DNA of 64,000 nt from Symbiodinium natans (Eukaryota; Sar; Dinophyceae; Suessiales; Symbiodiniaceae): positions 466,001 through 530,000 of the forward strand of contig CAJNDS010002413.1 of the NCBI GenBank assembly GCA_905221605.1, written 5' to 3'. Positions within the stretch are counted from its first letter, which is position 1; every line of letters begins with the position of its first letter. Shown here piece by piece: positions 9,900-22,440 of this stretch. The position numbers and the translations under genes are program-made. Below the pieces are notes generated by a model. That model saw only the letters and a program-made list of their open reading frames with translations, searched no databases and was not told the DNA's origin.

Positions 9900-10510
9900 A
9901 GCCCCTCGAGGATCAGACACCAGGGCTCGGCAAAAGAGGACCTTTGCGAAGCCCCGGCTACAGGATGCACAGGAGGTGAGCTTCAGCATCTCCTTGGAGT
10001 CAGAGACCGCAGTCGTCAGGCCTTTCGTCGCCACGCCGGTTCTATTCCGCTGCTGGCATGCTTCTGCCACGGCGCCAAGCGCATGTCTGGCGTGTCTTGG
10101 CATGGAAGGAGCTGTCGACAGTCGACGCGGAAAGCCGCCAGTGAGCACAGATCGCACCCAACTCAGAAGGCAGAGCCCCACGTGTGGCTTTCAGGGCTTC
10201 AAAGACTTTGCGTGCCTTTGCTGCTCTGCTCTGTAGTCGTAGCGGTTCTCCAGCTGAATCCTTCGGGGATCAGACACCAGGGCTCGGCAGAAGAGGCCTT
10301 CGGCCTGCGTGGGGCTTAGAGGCACTTCTTCACTCAGTTACCTCGGTTGCCTTAGTTACCTGAGTTACCTTTACCGTGAGGCCGCATGCCTGGGCATTCG
10401 AGGCCTTTGCGAAGCCCAGGCTACAGGATGTACAGGAGGGGAGCTTCAGCGTCACGTTGGGGTCAGAGACCCAAGTCGCCGGGCCCTTTGTCGTTTTGCC
10501 CGCTTTGCCC
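9900..10510. repeat. Duplicated segment, GATCAGACACCAGGGCTCGG type
   Basis: The blocks at 9,909-10,025 and 10,268-10,495 share GATCAGACACCAGGGCTCGG, TTTGCGAAGCCC and GGCTACAGGATG-ACAGGAGG, with substitutions and an insertion in the second copy. Both strands are open in places. The plus reading FAKPRLQD repeats, but no family is recognised. Confidence 0.7.
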
Positions 10511-10650
10511 GCTTTGCCCACTTTGCCCGCTTTGCCCAAGTGGGGTCTCGGCTTTGTGAGGGCAAAATCGAGGAGGCAGGCGGCCTCCCCAGAACCTCTC
10601 AAAGCAGCCAAAGAAGCCAAAGAAGCCAAAGCAGCCAAAGCAGCCAGATC
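10490..10650. repeat. Two short minisatellites
   Basis: TTTGCCCGC units at 10,496-10,540 and AAAGAAGCCAAAGCAGCC units at 10,598-10,648. The second would encode a Lys/Ala-rich run in the plus frame. Confidence 0.85.
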
Positions 10651-11155
10651 CCCCACTCCACGTCAAATCACGTCACCTCCCCAATGCGCCGTGAGGCGCC
10701 CTCAAGAAGCGCCTCAAGGGGCGCCTCAGAGGCCCGGCATCACCTCTCCCAAACGTGTCTTCGCCGAGTTCATCTTGCTCAAGGCAAGAAAGGATGCCCC
10801 CCGGTGGACTGAGACCTCAAGGGCCTTCAGGCTCTGAGTGATTCTTTTCTTGGGGGGGGCGGGAGCGCAGAGGGCGCCATCAGAGGCCGCCCCATGCCTC
10901 ATGGTCTGGGTCCATGGGAGTTGTGCCGGGAGGCTCGCTCGGAGACTCTGAAACTGTGCAAGGGCCTTCATTGCCTCTGGGGAGGAGGCCCGCTGCTTCT
11001 TAAAAGAGGTCTCACAGCCAGGAGCCTCACCGGGATGAAAGCCGCGGCTTGCTGCACGTGCTGTGGGGTTAAGCCGCTTGTGGGCTTAGGGTTTAGGGTT
11101 TAGGGTTTAGGGTTTAGGGTTTAGGGTTTAGGGTTTAGGGTTTAGGGATTTGCAG

Positions 11156-11275
11156 GAGCCGCGTGACGTGGAGATGAGGGGCATGGGGGCGGCCAGCTGT
11201 GCAAGGGAAAAGAGGCACACCTTCGCCGTCGAGGGTCCCAAAGTCAGCATCCCTTTGAGGGTACATGGACTGTAG
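11156..11275 (+). CDS. Candidate terminal exon, unidentified
   Basis: Directly after a TTAGGG array, GATTTGCAG|G opens a plus frame of 39 codons (includes EKRHTFAVEGPKVSIPLRVH) that ends in TAG at 11,273-11,275. Third positions are GC-rich, as in the confirmed exons. The minus strand is also open, so the strand is not certain. No family recognised. Confidence 0.4.
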   Translation, partial: EPRDVEMRGMGAASCAREKRHTFAVEGPKVSIPLRVHGL

Positions 11276-11640
11276 GGGGCCTGGCACCTGAAAAAGAGCT
11301 CAGCATCGAAGTGGCGGAGGAGGCCTACGAAAGCCCCACATGGGCCCAAAAAGGGCCCTGAGGAAAGATGGCTGGCTTGTGGAGTCTGCAGAGGTCACTT
11401 GCCCAGGCTCACAGTCACGGAATGTCAGAGACAGACTCCTCCGAAACTTCCGAAACCATTGGAGCAGTGCATGAAGTCATCGGGCCTGCACGATGGGCCT
11501 CGCACACAGCGCGCACCACGGCGCCACGACGACGTCTAGGCCTCGATCAGCACTCCCACCTCGCACGTGGCCGCTCGCGTGACGGCCTGGAGGGCCGTCA
11601 CATCAGATGCGGCTAGAAGCCGCAAGATTCGGGGCGTGTT

Positions 11641-11748
11641 GCCATTGCCTCAACTCAAGTAGCCGCTAAGAAGCTCATGGGGACGCCTCCTAAGCAGCGC
11701 AGCATCGCGGAAGCGGCCCGGGCCCGCGAGCAGGAGATCTTTCCCTGA
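11641..11748 (+). CDS. Candidate exon with stop, unidentified
   Basis: The plus frame KKLMGTPPKQRSIAEAARAR continues to a TGA at 11,746-11,748, and the minus frames are broken here. An island at 11,535-11,612 is open on both strands, so the gene model around it is unresolved. Confidence 0.35.
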   Translation, partial: AIASTQVAAKKLMGTPPKQRSIAEAARAREQEIFP

Positions 11749-12380
11749 AAAGGCATCAAAGGAGACCCCTCCGGCTCAGGGCAGAACATGGGCAACTCGC
11801 TGCAGGGGCTGTCGTCCTCCAACGTGGGATGAAGGTCTTGGCAAGCGCATGGAAGGCAACGGGAACGCTTCAGCCTAAGATGCTATGCCTAAGACGAGCG
11901 TGCCCAAAGGGACAAAGGGACGGCTCTCTTCTGAGCATCAGGTCCCCTCTGGGCAAAGCGAAACCTCACTCCCAGAATGTCCCGAGGCCCAAACGGCCCC
12001 CAAACTTTAAGAATGGCTTTGGGTCAAAGGAAAGTGTCGGTATCAGTGCCCCGAAAGGCTGCAAGTCCGGCGACTTGGGAGCATGGCGCAGGTACGGCTT
12101 AGGGTTTAGGGGTTTATATTTAGGGTTCTCGGTGGTGGCAGTGGGCGTTATCGGCGTTGTGGGCGGAGCTCGGGTGCAGTGTGGTGAGGAACTGATGGAA
12201 GTCCGGCGAGGACATCTTGAGGATTAGGGTCCTTGTTCGAGTTCTGGCGAGCGTGGGTGCTTCGTGTGTTGTGTTGCTTTCCTTAGATATCATGGTGAAT
12301 GTATTGAAATGGCGAATCCGCTTCAGGGATACCAGTGCGAAGAATCCTGCCTCAGGTGGCCACCAGGCGTGCGGCGGACC

Positions 12381-14080
12381 GAAAGACCGGACCACTCGCG
12401 ATGGCTCGCGCGTGCTTACGGAGTATCTGTGCAAAGTGGCGAGAACTGCTGCACCAAACGACTCACGCGTGGCTGCTCTGGAATGAATATCTGCTTACCT
12501 GCAAAAGGGGCGTTCGTCCATCCTTGAGTAGAGATGGTGCCTGCATCCTGCCCTACCTTTCACAGGAGTGCATGCTTGGCAGTGCGGCTGCATAAGCCGC
12601 GACAGCATCTGGGCCTCTGATTTGGCAGAGAAGGTTTTGCACATAGCCGAATGTGTAGCCGGCTTGGGTGCTTCAAACGACCCAAAGTCCTTGCCACACA
12701 TCATGCTGCAGAAACGTCCCATGCATCTACTGTATGAAACTGGGGGCACAGGGAAAAGCACGTTTGGGAGGAAACCCTGTGCTCCACACCGCAGAAGTGC
12801 CGTCGTGTGCAGCACCCCAAAGAATGTCGTGTGATTCTCACATGCCGTCGTGCCCTTTTGCAGCACATTCAGTCCTGAGGAGCCTTGATAGTTGCAGTCA
12901 GCCACCCATGCTATGTTTTGCATAAATCCTCGTGTAAGCTTGGCTTAAGCTACAAATTTAACGTCGACCACCGTTCAAGCAAGCAGAATGACGCAGGCGC
13001 ACTGCGGAATGAACATTCTGGGAATTATGACAGACTTTGCATACGCAACAGCCTCGGGACCTCGGCCTACAACGCCGACAGGGTGATGTGCTTCTAGCCT
13101 GCAAACTTACAACTTGGCCCTGAACCCGGAGAACTTTGGCACATGGGTGCCGCGAGCGGCAAAGGCGCCGCGCACCGCGCATGTGGAACTGGCGGATGCT
13201 TGGGCACAAGAGGACGTGTTTAGGTGACAGGCAGGTACTGTGCAACGCCAAGCTTTGGAGCAAGGTAGCACTGTGCGCAGCTTTGTGTGATTATCAACTT
13301 ATCAACTACGGCGCTGAAACAAAGGACCGGACCACTCGCGATGGCTCGCGCGTGCTTACGGAGTATCTGTGCAAAGTGGCGAGAACTGCTGCACCAAACG
13401 GCTCACGCGTGGCTGCTCTGGAATGAATATCTGCTTACCTGCAAAAGGGGCGTTCGCACGTCCATCTTTGAGTAGAGACGGTGCCTCCGTCCTGCCCTAC
13501 TTCTCACAGGAGTGCATGCTTAGCAGTGCGGCTGCATAAGCCGCGAAAGCATCTGGGCCTCTGATTTGGCACAGAAGCTTTTGTACATAGCCGAATGTGC
13601 AGCCGGCTTCGGTGCTTGAAACGACTCAAAGTCCTTGCCACACATCCCTTTTGCAGCACATTCAGTCCTGAGGAGCCTTGACAGGTGCAGTCAGCCACCC
13701 ATGCTATGTTTTGCCTTAATCGTCGCCAAAGGGGCGTTCGCACGTCCATCCTTGAGTAGAGATGGTACCTCCGTCCTGCCCTACCTTTCACAGCAGTGCA
13801 TGCTTAGCAGTGCGGCTGCATAAGCCGCGAAAGCATCTGGGCCTCTGATTTGGCACAGAAGCTTTTGTACATAGCCGAATGTGTAGCCGGCTTGGGTGCT
13901 TGAAACGACTCAAAGTCCTTGCCACACATCCCTTTTGCAGCACATTCAGCCCTGAGGAGCCTTGACAGGTGCAGTCAGCCACCCATTGTATGTTTTACAT
14001 TAACGTCGACCACAGTTCAAGCAAGCAGAATGACGCAGGCGCTCTGCGGAATGAACATTCTGGGAATTATGACAGACTTT
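12381..14080. repeat. Three-copy nested tandem duplication
   Basis: The GACCGGACCACTCGCGATGG block at 12,376 recurs at 13,325, about 945 bases on. The block GTGCGGCTGCATAAGCCGCG occurs at 12,583, 13,526 and 13,810, the last two 283 bases apart. The block CAAGCAGAATGACGCAGGCG occurs at 12,978 and 14,022. This is a complex, partly deleted tandem array. Overlapping open frames are repeat-derived and inconsistent between copies. Confidence 0.85.
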
Positions 14081-15200
14081 GCATACTCAACCCCTCAACC
14101 ACCTATCGCCCACAGCAAGCTGTGCTTCTGCCATGAAAGCTTACAGCTTGACCCTGCACCCAGAAACTTGTTGCAGAGCACCCCATTCTGGCGCAGACGC
14201 CGAAAAGCCGCGCGGCAAATGCGGTACTGGTAGTTTCTTTGGCACGGGGGGACATCTTCAGGCAGGCAGCTATGCGAAGGCAAACGGAAAAGGGCGCGAG
14301 CTGCAACACTGCTGTGCGCTCGCATGAGATGCAGTACCGGAGCCACGGCCAGCAGGGCGCATGATGGCGCATGTGTGTTCACGGGCTTTCTGTGGGAATC
14401 GCGCAGCATTCAAGGCCCTGAGTCATGGGACCGGACACGGTCGGCATTAACGACAAGCACCTGCACAGCAGCTTTCCAAACCGTTGACGGACGCACACCT
14501 TGCCATAGCTGTATGCGTACACCAACGACCTTTGCAGAACATGCAAAATGCAGGTCTCGGCCAGGCTCTCTTGCCCTCGCGCAGAAGGCTGATTGCCATC
14601 TCCGTCTTCAAGGGCTGATTGCCTAGGTCAAAAGATGCTCCAAGCGCGCGCAAGGCCAGGCCTGCGTCCGCAGGCTTATCGGTTGATCACCATTTTCTCG
14701 ATGCATGTCAGGCAGACATGGGCATCAGGTCACAGTGCCATCCGGCTGTGGATCCGGCTGCGTGCGCTTCAAGGACATGGCGCAAAAGGCGAAAGGGGCA
14801 AGAGAAAGGAGCAAAAGAAAGGTATTGAGCCACTAATAGCAACTGGGACCAAGGATACATGTTTCTACAATCGGACATGCCTGTGGCCGTTGCAAGCTTC
14901 AGCTCTTCTTCTCATCATCATTGCAACTTTCGTTACAAGTACCCTGCAAAGGTGCTTCAAGCCTTAAAGCTTAAAGGTTTCATGCCAGCGCATCTTCTGG
15001 AGGCTAAAAGAAAAAAAGACACCGAAATACGAGCTGCACCAAAGACATACTGTTGGCCGATGGGGATGGCATCGTAATAACCGTGGTACATCGTGAGAAA
15101 GCCTTCGAACAGAACTTGGCCGCTTAGACGTCACCAAGTTCATGGTACTCAATAGCCCAAGTATAACTGTGCTTATCACACAAACATACCCGCATTACTT
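14081..15200. other. Unique DNA, no gene supported
   Basis: About 1.1 kb of non-telomeric DNA with short open frames on both strands and no convincing splice-bounded or family-like segment. Near 15,137-15,215 there is a partial family 2 MITE (TTCATGGTACTCAATAGCCC and CAAGTATAACTGTGCTTAT). Confidence 0.5.
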
Positions 15201-15217
15201 TCTAAAAGCTTGTAAAT

Positions 15218-15370
15218 GCCCTAAACCCTAAACCCTAAACCCTCAACCCTCCACCCTAAACCCTAAATTCTAAACCCTAAACGCTAAACCCTAAACCCTA
15301 AACCCTAAACCCTAAACCCTAAACGATAAACCCTAAACTTAAACAGTAAACCATAAACCCCAAACCCATG
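15218..15370. repeat. CCCTAAA array
   Basis: Mostly intact units with decay toward the right end (CGATAAACC, ACAGTAAACC). Confidence 0.9.
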
Positions 15371-16320
15371 ACGTGAACCAGGCATTTAGCCTTCATTGAA
15401 TTGAAGGGATCCCGACAGCGAGTCGCGCAACAAGGACCAGTACTTCAGCCAACACAACACGTGCGGAATCGACTTGGAGTTCGAATGAGTGGCTAGATGA
15501 GGATGCAGCGCGCCCCATCAAGTTATGTGTGGACTTTTTTGTTGACGTGCCGAAATGTGAACAGCCATGCAGAACGACCCAGTACCAGATTAATTGGGCA
15601 ACAGCTTCAGGTCAAGCTGAGGGGACATGTTAGACGTATGACCTCCAACCTGTGCGTATCCTGAAGCCTTGTGCAAGCATTCGTTCGTCTGTGTTCCTCT
15701 TTGTTGGCTCATCACTTTGACGGATACCCTGCTGAGCTGCTGACACGGCAAAGAGGCGCCGTCAAAAAAAAAAATTGCGCAAGCATTCTTTGCTGGAAAG
15801 AGATTTTGCGCAACGTGCTTCAGAATTCAGAGGGCTGCAAGAGCCCCAAACGTGTGACTCGCGTGTGGAGTGTTGGGTCCGTGTCGATGTTCCAAGGTCC
15901 AAAGACAAGGTTCGGGCTCCAAATTTCGGGAGACATACAAGGTAACAACAATGATGACCGTCATTAAGACCAGAAGAGTACTGGTGCCTTAAATGGAAAT
16001 CATGGTCATCATGCTTCGGAGAACAGTGATCTTGCTGTCATGATGGTCAGAATGCTCATCACTATCATTCTGACCAAAGTTGCTTGAAGGTCAGCATGCA
16101 TGATCACAGAGGTGGCTCTGATCATACGGGTAAGAATGAAAAAAAAAAATGCCGGCGAAGACCCCAAACAGTAAGATTGCAGATCCAGGGAAAGCGGCAT
16201 GAAGCAATAACGCGACGCGTAGAATTCGGCAGGCCGAGTTTACAATTAGAAAAATTGGGCTCAGTATGGAGGCGTGGGTTTCAGGCTTCTCTTTGGAGCT
16301 GGGTCGGAACAACCCTTTTC
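15371..16320. other. Unique DNA, no gene supported
   Basis: Non-repeat stretch with AT-richer islands. Between 15,985 and 16,115 there are repeated GATGGTCA/GATCATCAT-type short motifs. No reliable coding region seen. Confidence 0.5.
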
Positions 16321-16329
16321 CAATCCAAA

Positions 16330-17510
16330 CGATGGATTGACATGGATGTCCAAGCGCTGCCCACATGCATTTTGCTAAGCCTGAAAAATGCGTTTGGTCT
16401 TGCTTTCTACATTTGCAACGCCATGCTCTCTCTTTCTGTACTTTTTCAAAGGCGAAAACAGTGCATTTAGGCACGCGCGAAAAATGCAGTTGCGCATTCG
16501 CCTCTTCTGTACGCAGCTTGTCTTTACGACGAAAGATCAGCGGTTAACTCAATTTCACTGTGGTTGTGGAAGGAGCAAGCTGGGCGAATGCATTCTGCCC
16601 ACTTTGAAAAATGCACTTGAGCATGTTCTTCCTGATTCTGGGTCTGTTTCGGTACTTCTGCAAAATGTCGAGCATTGTTCTAAACACGTATTTCAATTCC
16701 TACAGCTACTTTTATGCACAGAAAACACATCAGAAGAATCGAATACGTCATGAGCCAGCAGAAACCAAGACTAAACATGATAGGAAACCAGTGCCACATG
16801 CATTCTCAACGAAAAATGCATTTGGAATGCCCTAGAAATGCATGTCGGGTAGATGTTGGTCGTAAAACACCAATCTATTTTTTTGTTGTTTTCGTTTGTT
16901 TTTCATGCTGTAATGGAGCAAAGCGAATAGACATGGATGACCAGATGCTGCCGAATGCATTTGCCAGGCCTGAACAACGCATTTGGTCTTGCTTTCCACA
17001 TGTGCAACGCCGCGTGCTCTTTCTGCACTTTTTCAAAGCAAAAACAGCTGAATGCATTTGGGCACAGGCAAAAAATGCATTTCGGACTTTGGTTTCTTTC
17101 GTACGGGGCCTCTGTCTTTGACACAAAAGTCAGCAAGCTGCGCAAATGCATTTTGCCTGCTTTGCAAAATGCATCTCAGCATGTTGCTTTTGATTTTAGG
17201 CCCCTTTTTGGGAATTTTGCGAAACGGTGATTATGGTTCTAAACGCGTTCAAATCCTATATATAGATGTTCTTATGCGCAGAAAGACATGAAACTTCAGC
17301 CGGCAGAAGCCAAGATTGCAACATGATAGGTAACCAGTGCCAAATGCATGTGGAATGCCCTCAGATGCATGTCGGGGAAATGTTGGTCGTAAAATACCAG
17401 CCCGAATGCATTTTGCCAGGCCTAAAAAACGCATTTGGTCTTGCTTTCCACATTTGTAACGCCGTGCTCTCTTTGTGCACTTTTTAGAAGGCGAAAACAG
17501 CTGAACGCAT
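16330..17510. repeat. ~590-bp tandem repeat rich in ATGCATTT
   Basis: Two long units and a third partial one. GACATGGATG at 16,340 and 16,931 marks the unit starts. CGCATTTGGTCTTGCTTTCC and TGCAACGCC recur at 16,390, 16,976 and 17,430. The palindrome-containing word ATGCATTT is strikingly frequent. Open frames drift between copies, so none is annotated. Confidence 0.85.
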
Positions 17511-19440
17511 TAAAGCGCGGCGAGGTCGCTCACCACGGGCCCAGAGAGCCGAATACAGAGGTTGGCCTTCAAGAAAACCACCGCAGATGTGGGATACGGC
17601 TGATAAGCAGCGATTGTGAACTTCGGAAGAATGCTGGCCTGCAGAGTTTCCTTCTCACCCCACGCGACCACACAACGTCTACTCCGACCTTCAGTGGAGA
17701 ACGGCTGTGCAGTGTGCAAGACTGCATTGCAGAATCTTGGTTGCGCCCCGGACTTGGAACCGGGCAGGCTAAGCAAAGGAGGAATGTCAATGAAGAGAAC
17801 GTGCAAGCAGAAGCCAGACTGCCTGTAAGACTTGGCCTGGTAGAATTCCGCAAATTCTTGGTTTGCGTATGTGCGGAGGAAAGGCAGAAGGCCAGGCAAC
17901 TTGGTCGATGAAGAGCGATGAGTACAGCTTATAAGCAACAGTAAGAGGCTTTGCTTTGGCAGAGTTCCCAGCTGGTAGAGCTCGTCCGGTCGGCTGACCG
18001 AAAAACAAAACACACAACTTGCACCGCTTCGAGTCTGTGCTGGGGGGTCGGCAATTACGTCGACTTATCTTTATGAAGCTAAAGAGGCAGAGACAGGGCG
18101 CCTGCGGCGCGATTCTGGGCTGCGCTTGTGGGAACAGCCGTCGAAGAGCAATGCAACGTGCTAAACGTGCAAAAAGCGCAGGCAGCTTTATGCCCGGAAG
18201 GTTTTGAAACCTATACCTGCAAGACTGCTGCTTAGCGGCTGAAGACTTAAAGTCGGTGGCAATGTGGCTTGTCGCACTGCTGCACCTGGGGCGGAAATTA
18301 CTAGTGATGTACCTGCTGGACTCAGGCTCTTAAGGCAAAGCGCAGCACAGTGTGATGGCAACTTAAGCTAGGGCTAGAGGTGACAGACCCGGGCCTGTCA
18401 TTTGGCAGGACATTTGGAATGAACCCGAATAACTGCACACTAATAGCCTGCTGGGCGGGGTGGATGCCAAGTCAATATGTGGCACTGCAGCCACGCTGAT
18501 CCTTTGCAGACCTTGTTGAAGAAGAAGATGTGGCAGTTGCGCGCAGGCATTAAAGCAACACCCCACTTGTTGCAGAGTAGCTGCGTAGGCAAAAATAACC
18601 GAAGATTAACGGAAGCCCTCCTTAAAGTGAGCATAAAAAAGCCTGAATGTCCGCGGTAAGCTGTGTCGAGCAACCTGGGCTGCGAGCGGTCAGCCATCTG
18701 TTCGATCATAATGTTGGCTTCCCAGCTCCAAGCGACTGGTGGCTGAACAACTGCAAAGAACGCCAGACCCCGATCACTTCTGCAGCTAAAGCGCCAGATA
18801 CTTGCTAGATGCGACAGATCCACAGTTAGGTTTAAGCCGATCTTCTCAGTACCTACGTTTCCCCCTTCATGGAATCCAAGGAATCCTCCGATGGCCGTTT
18901 TCTGGCCAAACGCCCACATAAGTATGCCAGCAGCGCAAGAAAAGCAAGACGCCTTGCAACCATGGCTCTTACTACGCAAGCAAGTCAGCTTAAGTGCCTT
19001 GACGACCCTGAAGTTAGAGGGAGAGGAAGAGGAGGGAGGGTCTGGGAAAGAGACCGCAGACCAACAAACGCAAACCAAAAAAGGAAACCACACCGACACT
19101 TCCGCTACTGTATCTTGCTATAAGCCAGGGGCTTGTAAAAGCATGTGACATTAAGTAAACACAAGTATCGGCCAGTCCAATGCCAAGATCTGTTGCTTTG
19201 CCGGTTGTTGCGTGCTGGTCAAAAACTAAAAAATGCCCGGCAGTGCCCTTATTTCTGAATCCTGCGTGGGCCTGTAAAAGTTTCTTTAACGTGTGTTGCA
19301 GAAGATAAAGGCTGCAATCCAGGCTAGAAGGTTGACGGCAAAATAAGGGCTCTTCCATTTTACTTACCGGCGGTCCGTGGGAAGGAAAGAGAGAACCCTA
19401 AACCCAAAACCCTAAGTTGGCCTCCCTTTCCTCCCAATCA
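17511..19440. other. Unique DNA, no gene supported
   Basis: Contains long minus-strand frames (168 codons at 17,510-18,013 and 219 codons at 18,440-19,099). Their composition shows no recognisable domain. They may be degraded element DNA or chance openings. Confidence 0.4.
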
Positions 19441-19454
19441 TTGCCCCAAACCGG

Positions 19455-20289
19455 ACAAGGCCTTTAAGGGCAGAGTGTCTGATGGTCCGACACAGACATA
19501 AGCAAAGTGGGACCACCCGCAGCGTGGGTGAAAGAGCATGGAGGAACGGTGAATTGTCCAGCGTGTGAACCGAAAAGGTAAGGCAATTACAATGCTAAAT
19601 GCCAAAAGCGGATGACGACTGGTTGACAAATCGACAAAGGTTGGAAAGGGCAGAGCCGACCACTGAAGTTCTGGATGCGACAGAGAAGCGGAAGTGAGCC
19701 TTCACTCCTGAAACGTCCTAAGATCACCGATGAGAGTCAACAAGATCTCCGTGGTGAAGAGAGGCAAAGTGCCCCATAACTTCCGACAGAGGTTGTGGAC
19801 GTTGATGTGGATGAGTTTGAGCATCCGAGTTTGCCATATGGTGGGATTCCGGATGAGGCAATGGAACCTGGATACTTTGAAGGAGAAGAAACTCCTGGTG
19901 GGGATGAGGCTGTACCGATGGAAGAGGACAGACCTCAGATGGATGTGGATTCAGTTCCAAATGAGTCCAATCGAGTTCCCCGGCGTTTAGAGAGTTTGAC
20001 ATCAGATGTGAACTTAGTTCCAGATGAGTCCAATCGAGTTCCCCGGCTGATCAATCGAATCTTTTTAGATTCAAGACTCGATGTGCTTCAAGGTCCTACT
20101 AAAATGGTGAGTAGTGAAGAGAGTCCGAAGTTGGTACATGTGACCAATTCGATTCTGCTCAACAAGAATAGCACCTTCCAGGAGTCCATGAAGTTGTGTG
20201 GATCCCAAGTTTGGCTGGCAAGACCCACGAGCGTTTTGTCTGAGATAAATGGATGTCCATTGGATGTGGAAACTGGTAAAGAAGGTTGA
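19455..20289 (+). pseudogene. Truncated, decayed Copia polyprotein fragment
   Basis: On the plus strand this stretch is homologous to the middle of the minus-strand polyprotein (its residues about 1,070-1,355, DNA 26,410-27,270). Shared words include EAMEPGYFEGE, DVDSVPNESNRVPRRLESLT and KLVHVTNSILLNKN. The first third is frame-broken and the last 164 codons are open. It lies in the linker between integrase and reverse transcriptase and carries no catalytic motif. It ends abruptly at about 20,289 in unrelated sequence, just before the left inverted arm. It shows that a second element in opposite orientation was once here. Confidence 0.9.
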
Positions 20290-20640
20290 ACTTCCAAGCT
20301 GGACGTTGGAGATCCCAGCATTCACAGGCCTCACCTACGGAGGCAGGAAGCAGTTAGGCATGCTGAACAGATACTGCAGCCTCTCTTCGAAGCCTGGCAT
20401 GGCAAGAGCCAAGCAAATCATTTCATGTGCCGATATGTGCCGCGTAGGTTGCGAACTTTGTATCCTTCGCAGCACTGCCAAAAGCGAGAGCGAAGCGTAC
20501 GAAATCGTCGCCTGCTTGCTGTAACGCAAGACTTAGACTGGAACCGACTGAGAAGCTAATTTGTTTTACTTGCAACGAGGAGCTGTGAAAGCAGATTTGG
20601 CTTCCCGTGTGTGAAAACAACGCCGCAACTGAGCCCAAAA
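20290..20640. other. Spacer between Copia fragment and left arm
   Basis: About 350 bases with a partly open plus frame (EAWHGKSQANHFMCRYVPRR). Not similar to the polyprotein in this window. Origin unknown. Confidence 0.4.
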
Positions 20641-20674
20641 ATGGCTTCTAAACTTGGGTTCCAATTTGAGCTGG

Positions 20675-22195
20675 ATGGCCTTGTATGTTCACACAGAGAA
20701 CCCGTTTTCCAGAATTAAGCTGCTTTTAGAACCCATTTAAGTTTACACTGTAAGGTTACTCAAACTTCTCTACCTTTTAAAATTGATTTCTTGCCCTCTT
20801 TTGTGTCTCCAAATCCACACACCTTTTACCACCCACACACTTCCACACTTGAACAGCCAGCAGAACCCAGCCAACATGCACGCAAACGCACACTACCCAC
20901 CAACACACACCACACACTGAAGCCAAGACATGCACCCGCAAACCAACCCACTTTGCAAGCACAAATGCTAACACATACACACACACACATTAACAACACT
21001 GTTCATGCACACTTAGAAAAACAGCTGCAACTGCAAAATGTACATTCTTTATGGATTCTTAAGTTCCGATTGCAATTTTTTTTCACTGTCTTTCTGATTA
21101 ATCAACAGCTTACCAAGCTAATAGCACTTGCAAAACACTGCTGAACGATCTGTTTGTGTTTTCGTTCAGGGCAGTTTCTTAAAACTCTTGCAACTTTACC
21201 AAGAGATTATTCCAACAAAAACAAAGAAAAATAAAGAAATTCTGTTCAGACGGGTAAAGGCAATTTAAAAAAAAAATGTTGCTTTTATGAAAATTCTTCA
21301 AAATTGAAAAAAAGAAAAACCAATGTTTTTTGCAGTTCTGGAATGCTGAAAGAAGCTTGAAGAAAAACGATAAAGGGCATTAAAATAAAAGCTTCTCAGC
21401 ACTTGGCTGAACAAACAAAGGAACTTTTTTGTTCAAAATGGAAATGGGCGGACGGGCGCAAACCAGACTGGCAAAAGGCATGCGCCTTGCAGCTTGGAGA
21501 TTTTTAATCGGGCCTTTGGGTCTTGCTAACTTGAAAGGGTCAGAGAAGAACAGTTGCCAAGGTTTAAGGCAGCAACCTCCTTAAAAACCCAAGAGTATCA
21601 AAGCCCTGGAGCGCACAAGCCGAAACCTTTGAAGCTGTTGGTCATTAATCTTTGTTGACAGATGGGTGGCAAGGCCCTGATTTATAAGACAGCGGTGACT
21701 GGAGGTGTGCTGCACCTTGCGTGAAAAACCGAAGGTCCCTCTGGTACCTTTTCCCTTGAAAGCACGAACCCTGACCTCTCACACAAGTGCGGACAGCTCT
21801 CTCTTTTTCACAGTCAGAGCCACTTGAGCCAAAAGTCACGAAGTGCACAAACTAAACGAATTCTCTCTTGTGAGCTTAAACTCAGCTTCAGAACGAAGTT
21901 CCTACACACTGCACACTCACTTTAAATAGCGTATTGGGCAAAAACACACTCGTATGATTTCCTTGGAAATCAACGAGGCATAAACCATCGAGGATGGGAT
22001 CACACGGATTCCCAATCACTCCGAAGCAAAACAAACCTATACAAGCTGATCCAAAACATGACAAAAACATCACTGATCAGCCACAATCTTCCACCCCCCG
22101 CATTTTGCTGAGGGTTCATGTCAAAGATCTGAAGTCCAAGCCCAGCTCGGCACTTCAACACTAAGGGGATGCCCTGGCCACATTCCCTTGGTGCG
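20675..22195 (+). repeat. Left arm of the retroelement complex (inverted with 31,212-32,290)
   Basis: Blocks at 20,880-21,270 and 21,700-22,195 match the reverse complement of 31,212-32,290. A 45-base stretch (22,151-22,195) is a perfect inverted copy of 31,212-31,256. An extra block at 20,675-20,745 is instead in direct orientation with 31,700-31,790. Likely LTR-derived: in plus orientation it would be the 3' LTR of the plus-strand fragment. The middle (21,280-21,640) does not match. Confidence 0.8.
21823..21834 (-). promoter_or_regulatory. Possible relict spliced-leader match, left arm
   Basis: The minus strand reads TTTTGGCTCAAG, identical to the last 12 bases of the dinoflagellate spliced leader, preceded by CTTCGTGAC, which resembles the upstream leader part. 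It is mirrored in the right arm at 31,514-31,525. Confidence 0.45.
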
Positions 22196-22309
22196 TACTC
22201 GCCACCAAACGAAACAAACAACACACCAGTCGATCTCTGACATCAAACTTAAAACTCATGCAAGATCCCACCATCAGGCAGGTTGTCCTGGGTCCACATC
22301 ACTGGTAAC

Positions 22310-22440
22310 CCAAGAGTTCGTTGTCCAAACACGTGAAAAACGAATTAAACTTGCATCCACCTGCACTGGGGCAGGGTTGTCTTGGAACGAATCCAAGAGT
22401 TCGTGGTGACAAACACGTGAAAACGAATTAATGCAAGCTT
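22310..22440. repeat. Short imperfect tandem repeat
   Basis: CCAAGAGTTCGT, CAAACACGTGAAAA and CGAATTAA occur twice about 77 bases apart, between the left arm and the 3' end of the polyprotein gene. Confidence 0.8.

Noticed and set aside
12120-14409. Many overlapping ORFs of 60-140 codons
   Set aside because: They fall in a nested tandem duplication, and the frames change between copies.
18440-19099. 219-codon minus ORF
   Set aside because: No recognisable motif, membrane pattern or splice context. Kept as unsupported rather than called a gene.
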